From the NCBI RefSeq assembly GCF_004664715.2, contig NC_051079.1, positions 57,695,660 through 57,759,659 on the forward strand: a stretch of 64,000 nt of DNA, written 5' to 3'. The notes below the pieces were generated by a model, which was not told where the DNA came from, did no database searches, and was given only the letters and a program-made list of their open reading frames with translations. Shown piece after piece: positions 58,263-64,000 of this stretch (its first letter is position 1; every line of letters starts with the position of its first letter). This DNA is from Peromyscus leucopus (Eukaryota; Chordata; Mammalia; Rodentia; Cricetidae). Position numbers and translations under genes: made by a program.

Positions 58263-58342
58263 ATTAAAGATACTTTACTGACCATATTCCAAGTAATAGA
58301 GGGGCAAGAAAAGTATAGTGTTTATCGTTGCTGTTCTGGCTC

Positions 58343-58710
58343 TGTTGGCCCAGGTACACTTGGGGGTAGGGGCTAAGAAGATGCAGAATCAATGACACAG
58401 ACTCTGGGAGTTGCAAGCAAGCTCATTTATTAAACAAAGGGCTGAGGTTTATATATGTGGGTTTAGGTCTACTCCTAGCTGCTGTGGTGTTTCTTGTTGG
58501 CTCTAGGCTGCATGTCATCATTTTTGGGTTTGGAGCTTATGGGTCAAGTTTCCTCTGGCCGGAGTGCTCTCTACATGTCACAGCTCTTTGTTTGCTTAAT
58601 GTGTGGTCCAGTGCTTTCAGCCTTACCCGCCTCCATTTATAATTTAAATTATCTACAAAATTTAATCTACTCAGCCAATAACAAGCTATTCATCACAAAG
58701 TAAAATGACA
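58343..58710 (-). mobile_element. Solo LTR, unassigned ERV family
   Basis: On the minus strand it starts TGTCATTTTACTTTGTGATG and ends CCTGGGCCAACA, 368 bp with TG...CA ends. It has the promoter layout of an LTR: TATA-like CCACATATATAAACC, about 25 bp later TTTAATAAATGAGC as polyadenylation signal, then a U5-like GAGTCTGTGTCATTG. I found no target duplication. Frames of about 60 codons on the plus strand are LTR-derived. Confidence 0.6.
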
Positions 58711-59049
58711 CTGACAGGTGTGTATCTTTTTTTCCTTTCTTGCTGAGAACCATTCTAATTTAGAGACATTTGTAAGCTGTGGAGGAAAAACAAATGTTCT
58801 GCATAGTATTTTTTTCAAGGGCCCTTCATTTTCCAGTTGTATGACCTTGGTAAGCTGTTTCACGTCTCTGGTCTTCCATTTCTCCACTAGTCAGGTAAAG
58901 GGGTTTGCTGTAATTTTGGATACAGTTTGACTGTGCCATCCAAGGTTCATAGTCTGGAAGCTCGGGTGACATCATGTATTGAGGTAGTGGGACAATTAAG
59001 AGATAGGGTCTAGGTAAAATAATTGGCTCATGGTGGATCACCCTTGGAA

Positions 59050-59342
59050 ATGATTAATGAAGGTATTTTAGTACTAGATTAGTTTTTGGAACATTGGGTT
59101 GTTATAGTTAACACAATCTTCATTCCTCTCCAGTCTCTAATTTCCCGTCTTGTGTAGTGTCTTCTGCATGTGCTCCACCATTGTAATGGCATCTATAAAG
59201 AGTCTCTTGTAAGTGCCATGCTGGCACTGGTACAATTTACTTGAACCTACTAAACAGTAAGCCAAGTAAAGCATTTTTTTTCTTTATAACTTACTCAGAT
59301 TCGGCTATTTAGTTATAGGAATACAAACTGGACTAATGTGGC
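59050..59342 (+). mobile_element. Ancient MaLR LTR (MLT1/MST-like)
   Basis: CTTCTGCATGTGCTCCACCA, GCCATGCTGGCACTGG, AAACAGTAAGCCAAGTAAAG, TTATAACTTACTCAGATTCG, TTTAGTTATAGGAATACAAA and CTGGACTAATGTGG are the 3' part of a mammalian MaLR LTR in order. Only the 3' half is clear. Confidence 0.65.
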
Positions 59343-59344
59343 CT

Positions 59345-60110
59345 AAGTTACGTTCTACTTAAGACCTTTGCCTTCTCTGAGTGTTTGGATTACATTACAA
59401 CCACCACATACTTGAAATGGAGGGCCATACCTCATGTAGATATGCAAAGATACTGTCAACAATCTTACGTTATACTTAGTGGTTGCCACTGGAAATTTTT
59501 ATGATGGGAGATATCCCAGGATGCCCTCTTTCTCATCCCAAATTGAACCCTCATGGCCAGGGCCTTAGATGGCATATGCTAAGAATGAAAATCAGCATCC
59601 TAAAGAACTGAATCTTAGAAGTATTGGACTGGAAAGGAATTCTTTAAGATGAAAACAAATGCTATTTTCTCTTCTGAAGTAATCAGGAGTGACAGTCTTC
59701 TGCAACTCCCTGGTCAGAAGCATGAATTAATGGATGCATAAAGCTCTTTCTGCTTCTGCTATGTAGTCAGCAGGGTGCACCCATTTCCTGTGAGTGTTCA
59801 TTTAATCTTTATTTTTATGGTAATGCTTACAATAATGAGATTTCAGCAACTTTTTTGAGATCCACAATGTGTCATCTGCTCTGTAGTAGTTATCAGCCCA
59901 GGGCAGCACATTTTGCAGGTTTCTGCTCACTACAGATTGATTTAACTTATTTTCCTTATGTATCCAATAATCCTGACTGGGCACTACAGTTTCTACTACA
60001 GTTTCCTCATTCAAAAATATGCAATGGTTATGTTATAATATTTTTATGTTAAATAATAACATAATTATGGAATTAATTTAGATCAATTTATTTTAGCATA
60101 GTTTTAAAAT
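59345..60110. other. Unassigned non-coding DNA
   Basis: Nothing that I can assign. Confidence 0.4.
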
Positions 60111-60117
60111 TTTGCTT

Positions 60118-60305
60118 ACATTATTTATTTATTTATTTATTCCTCCATGTGTGTATATTCATGTGAGTGTGCATGTGTGTGTATGCAGTAGAGATCAGAG
60201 GACAAGGTGTGAGAGGAGGTTCTCTCCTTCTAACATGTGGGTCCTGGGGATCTAACGCAGATACTGAGAGCAAACTCTTTTACCTGCTGAGCCCTCTCAC
60301 CAGCC
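60118..60305 (-). mobile_element. B2/B3A-family SINE (reverse)
   Basis: A (TTTA)n tail complement (60124-60143), a GTGTGCATGTGTGTGTATG stretch, AGATCAGAGGACAAGGTGTG, GGGTCCTGGGGATCTAACGC and CTGCTGAGCCCTCTCACCAG form a reversed B2-class SINE. Confidence 0.82.
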
Positions 60306-60805
60306 TGATGTCTTTTATTTTAAAGTCAAGCAAACTGAAAACTATGGAAATTTAAGAGCTAAAGATCATCCTATTAGCCAGAGTCTTCTGAAGAGTTAGA
60401 GCCCGAGGAAAGGCTTTAATCTTTATTGGGAGAGAAATGCCAGGTTGATGGGAGCAGAGAAAAATGGTGGATTCTGTTGCTGTTAAAACCAATCCAGGAT
60501 AGACGTATGTTTCATTAGAGTTCAGATATCAATGTCTACTTATCTTACCTGAACAAGGAAATCAGTTCTTGAGCTCATAAATGAGGTTCAAAGTGACCAT
60601 ACCCTGTTAATGAGATCAATGTCTATCGCATTCAAAACAATCAAAATTCTATCATAAGAGCAAATTAAAAGAAAGCACATAAAATCCACCAGCTCTCATG
60701 CACTATCATTTTGCATATTTTTTTTGTTTGAGTGTACAAATCCCCATGTTTTAAACAAAATCCTCTCAGGAAAGTACTGTAAACTTACCCCCTAGAAGGC
60801 TAGAG

Positions 60806-61110
60806 GAAAGGGCTATAAGGATGGCTAAGTAAATAAAGCCCTTATTTACAAGCAGGGGCACCCAAGTTCAATTGCTAGAACACAGGTAAACAAGCCAAGC
60901 TTGATGGCATGAGGGAGCTTGTAATCCCAGCTCCACAGCTGCAGAGATAGGAAGATCCCTGGGCCAGTCAGCCAAGCTTAATTGGTGAATTTCTAGACCA
61001 ATGAGAGACCCTTTTTTCCAGGCAGTGGATGGCCTTCAAGAGGATGACACTCGGGGTTGCCTTCCTGCCTCCACACAGGTACATGTATGTCACATAAGCA
61101 CATAAACATT
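60806..61110 (+). mobile_element. B3 SINE
   Basis: GGCTATAAGGATGGCTAAGT, GCACCCAAGTTCAATTGCTA, GTAATCCCAGCTCCACAGC, CAGTCAGCCAAGCTTAATTG, GACCAATGAGAGACCC and CTTCCTGCCTCCACACAGG match B3 in order, like 17270-17590. Confidence 0.8.
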
Positions 61111-61425
61111 TAAAGAGAGGGTAGGGGGAGCAGCCTGAAGTGAATGGAAGGCAAAAAAATCAGGGGAAGCCCTGGTGTCTGGATGAACTTCTCTATGGCT
61201 TAATTTACAGCTGGTAACCTGCCTTGAGTGGATGATCATCACAGCTACTAGAAGTACCTTATCCACTGGTCTGTAACTCTCCAGTTACTTTTTCTTTTTT
61301 CTGGCAGTGTTCCTTTGTTTTCCACTGAAAATGACATGGATTTTATGACACTGATATAGCCTGTGAAACGTGGTTTTAAAGTCACTAGCTAAAGTGGTGT
61401 AATATAATGGCAGGTGAGTATGAAG

Positions 61426-61445
61426 GCGGGGGGCGGGGGGGGGGG
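61426..61445 (+). repeat. G-rich homopolymer cluster
   Basis: GGCGGGGGG followed by C and G11; a possible G-quadruplex and length-error site. Confidence 0.8.
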
Positions 61446-61659
61446 TCCAGAGACAGCATGTTTTAGCAGGATCTGCTTCTAGGTCCTATTCCTTATGTAT
61501 TCCCAAGAAATATCAGAAAACTATTTCTTCCTTATTTATATTTGTATTATATTTGTAATATTTTAAGCACGCAGAAATGTTTCTTGTTGAATGGTGCATT
61601 TATTTCAACATGGGAAACACCTACAGGCTGAAGGAATCTAAGAAGTGTGTGTGGAACTG

Positions 61660-61872
61660 GGTGACAGGGTGGAGAGGATGACAGGGTAGACAGGGAGACA
61701 GGGGGACAGAGTGACAGGGTGGACAGGGTGACAGGGGGACAGGGTGGACAGGGTGGCATTGTGACAGGGTGGACAGGAGGACAGAGTGACAGGGTAACAG
61801 ACAGGGGGACAGGGTAGACAGGGTGGCATTGTGACAGGGTGGACAGGACAGAGTGACAGGGTGACAGGGCTG
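61660..61872. repeat. GACAGGG minisatellite
   Basis: More than 20 imperfect units of 7-10 bp based on GACAGGGTG/GACAGGGGG/GACAGAGTG. A higher-order period of 70 bp is visible: GGGTGGCATTGTGACAGGG at 61751 recurs at 61821. Three overlapping Pro/Ser/Leu-rich minus-strand frames are translations of the array. Confidence 0.93.
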
Positions 61873-61879
61873 GGACATG

Positions 61880-62445
61880 GCTTTAGTATTGGCTTTAGTT
61901 AGGTAAGTGTGACAGGCCCCAAATCACTCACATCAGATAGTGTGGAAATACAAGGTGGACTTGACCACTTTGATGACTAAATAATGTATCTATAAACCAT
62001 TAATAACAAAGGAGATGAAAGTGTTATATAAAGTGAAAATTCATAATAAGAAAAATATGTAAAATTCCCACATGAATTTCTGACTAGAAAACAGCAAATG
62101 TTAGAGAACTGCAGAAGTCTGTACATCTTTATGAAAGACGGTGAAGAGAGATGCTCTGCAGTGAAAGAATCAGACATCACAGGGACAATAATTGCCATTT
62201 TACAAAGACATGATGGTGGCCATGGGCATCACCACCAAAAGGACTCCATAGCATTAACAAATTGATATGAAAAAAATTGTTGGATGTCGTTATCATACTA
62301 GTTGTCAAGCCACATTATAAAACAAGAATAATTTCAAAAAGGATGGCACTGGTAAGGAATTCAAACATTTCATCATGGAACCATTAGGTACAAACAGAAA
62401 TGTGTGCACAAATTATGCTTTAAAATAAAGGTAGGCTTTATAACC
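61880..62445. other. Unassigned AT-rich DNA
   Basis: Nothing that I can assign. Confidence 0.4.
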
Positions 62446-62449
62446 CTTA

Positions 62450-62672
62450 GTGGGGGTTGGAGTATAGGTCAGTAGAGCATGATTTTAGCACCTATGAGAC
62501 CCAGTACCGATGAATGAATAAATAGTGAATGGATGAATGAGTGAATGAGTAATACAATTGAGCATGATTCTGCATATTTATAATACTAACACTTAACAAG
62601 AAGAGGAAGGAACACAGACAATTTTAGGGCAGCCTGGGCTACACAGAAACAGGTAGACAGACAGACAGACAG
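62450..62672 (+). mobile_element. B4 SINE interrupted by a GAAT-type array
   Basis: An ID-like head (GTTGGAGTATAGGTCAGTAG, AGCATGATTTTAGCACC, GAGACCCAGTACCGATG) is followed by GAATGAATAAATAGTGAATG-like repeats (about 62510-62552). A B1-like half (TGCATATTTATAATACTAAC, TTTTAGGGCAGCCTGGGCTA) and a (GACA)n tail (62650-62671) complete it. Confidence 0.65.
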
Positions 62673-62674
62673 TA

Positions 62675-64000
62675 CTTAGATGGCAGATAATCAGTGAAAT
62701 GACACAGAGTATTTAACACATCATATTGACACCTTCAGCCATCTGCTTGAGACAGAAATGTCAAGCTTTTATATCACACCATGCTCAAAGTAAATAAACA
62801 TGTATTAAACATGTGAAAAAATAAATGAATGAATACAAACTGTTAGGGAACATTCCTATAACACAAGTTTTCTAAACTATTAAACACAGAAGTTGAAAGA
62901 TTGATACAGAAACATTTTGTAATTACAGGAAAATAAACAAACAATGCATTAAAGCTTGGTGAACATAACTAACAGGAAAATAATAATAGAGAAAATAAAA
63001 AGTTATCCAATAGAAAAATGGCAAAACTAGATGAAAAACAAATTTCTAAATAGAGATGTAATGAAATAACTGAAAAGATGCTTATCCTGCTCACAAATAC
63101 AGGACATTCCAGCATGAATTAACTAGCCTTTGGCGATGGTAATGTCAAGGATGTGAAAGTTGAGCCCATTCTTAAGTAGTAAAACACAGAAAGTCACTCA
63201 CAGGCGTAGTTTATGCATTGCACCTAGTGACAACCTCTGAAGTATCCACAGAGATTTTTTATGTTTTCTCCCAAACGAAAACAACCCCTTGCATCTGAAA
63301 AGGTATTACTATCCTTGCATCTCTTAACTAATACCATTTTTTTGCCCACTCTGTTAATTTATATAAAAGAAATTATATCCTCATGTTTTGTATCTGTCCC
63401 CTTGGCACAGCCCTGCTTTGACTCCTTATTTATTGTAGTTTACAGTTTTTCAGGCTCTGACCTCTTATGATCATATCAGCATCCTATGCCCTGCTGATTT
63501 CATTGACAAGATTCCTTTGGGAGTTATAGATAAGGTACAATAAAGGACACTATTACGTATCTCTTGATGACTGGACATAAATTACACATTTGTTATGTGT
63601 TCACCTAGAAGGCAAGACACTAGCTGAGAGAATTTTCATGAGAAGATGTTGTCAAACTTTTCAAAAATGGCTTCGTGAATCCCTGTCTTCTAATGATGAT
63701 ACAGATATAGATGAGAGACATACAGATAAAGATATTCTATATTTTAGTTAACACTTGTTAATATCAGTCTTTGTGTTTAAGGTCCTTTTAATATTCTTTA
63801 TTTGTGAATATCTGTCATAGTCCTTTACTCATTTTTCTATTGGACTTCGGGGATTTCTTCATTTTACTTTTATTTGTTAAATATGTGTGTTATAAGTATC
63901 TACTCTCACCCAGTAGATTGTTTTTTATTTTTCTTTTGTTTTCTATCTTCTATGCAACCAGGCTGTCCCTACCCTTAGTCTCTAAAGTCTTATCACTTGA
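62675..64000. other. Unassigned AT-rich DNA
   Basis: No gene or repeat family that I can support up to the window end. Confidence 0.4.

Noticed and set aside
58343..58710. Promoter of a host gene (TATA-like word followed by open frames)
   Set aside because: The TATA-like word, AATAAA and TG...CA ends together fit a solo LTR on the minus strand better.
61547..61878. Overlapping Pro/Ser/Leu-rich repeat proteins on the minus strand
   Set aside because: All three frames are translations of the GACAGGG minisatellite; no start context or domain.
1..64000. CRISPR array, operon, bacterial or phage system
   Set aside because: The repeats are eukaryotic SINEs, LINEs, LTRs and microsatellites; no spacer-repeat array or prokaryotic gene structure exists.

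Overview
The window is non-coding, repeat-rich nuclear DNA from a muroid rodent, most likely a cricetid (hamster, vole or deer-mouse group). The evidence is the mix of repeats. There are B1, B2, B3, B4 and ID SINEs, rodent L1 3' ends with purine-rich 3' UTRs, MT/ORR1-type MaLR LTRs, and two class II LTR families that I associate with cricetid genomes. The family assignment is inference from remembered repeat consensus sequences; the species cannot be fixed from the sequence alone. I found no convincing protein-coding exon, no tRNA or rRNA gene, no CpG-island promoter and no CRISPR array. The longest open frames (up to 170 codons) lack recognisable domains and fall in repeats or stop-poor sequence.

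Layout. 1-12 kb: old L1 and L2 pieces, a class II solo LTR with a 6-bp target duplication (3293-3653), long (CA)n and C22 tracts, a B2 ending in a (CG)n-(CA)n run, a B1 with an 18-bp target duplication, an L2 block and a B4. 12-26 kb: a MaLR LTR with an exact 5-bp duplication (12695-13101), an L1 3' end, about 1 kb of L2, B1/B3/B2 copies, an LTR carrying B1-like modules (20750-21229) and an ancient L1 3' end. 26-44 kb: a second class II solo LTR (26565-26912), many B2 copies, long GT/CA arrays, two more L1 ends and a mostly repeat-free stretch at about 40.0-42.6 kb.

44.4-47.2 kb is the most structured part. A class II endogenous retrovirus remnant has a 5' LTR, a lysine-tRNA-type primer binding site, a degenerate integrase tail and a polypurine tract, but no 3' LTR. 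It runs directly into an inverted copy of its own 3' internal region, giving a palindrome with arms of about 255 bp. 49-64 kb: L1 fragments, an AT/TG hairpin, a second B1-carrying LTR with an internal 59-bp duplication (52050-52526), a MaLR, (GGGA)n/(GGAA)n, a B1 with a T48 tail, a third type of LTR (58343-58710), a GACAGGG minisatellite and a B4 split by a GAAT-type array.

Nothing here works as an operon or pathway. The window records repeated retrotransposition into intergenic or deep intronic DNA. The best candidates for a second look are the inverted retroviral pair, the B1-modular LTR family and its internal duplication, the minisatellite, and the repeat-poor 40.0-42.6 kb stretch as possible regulatory DNA.
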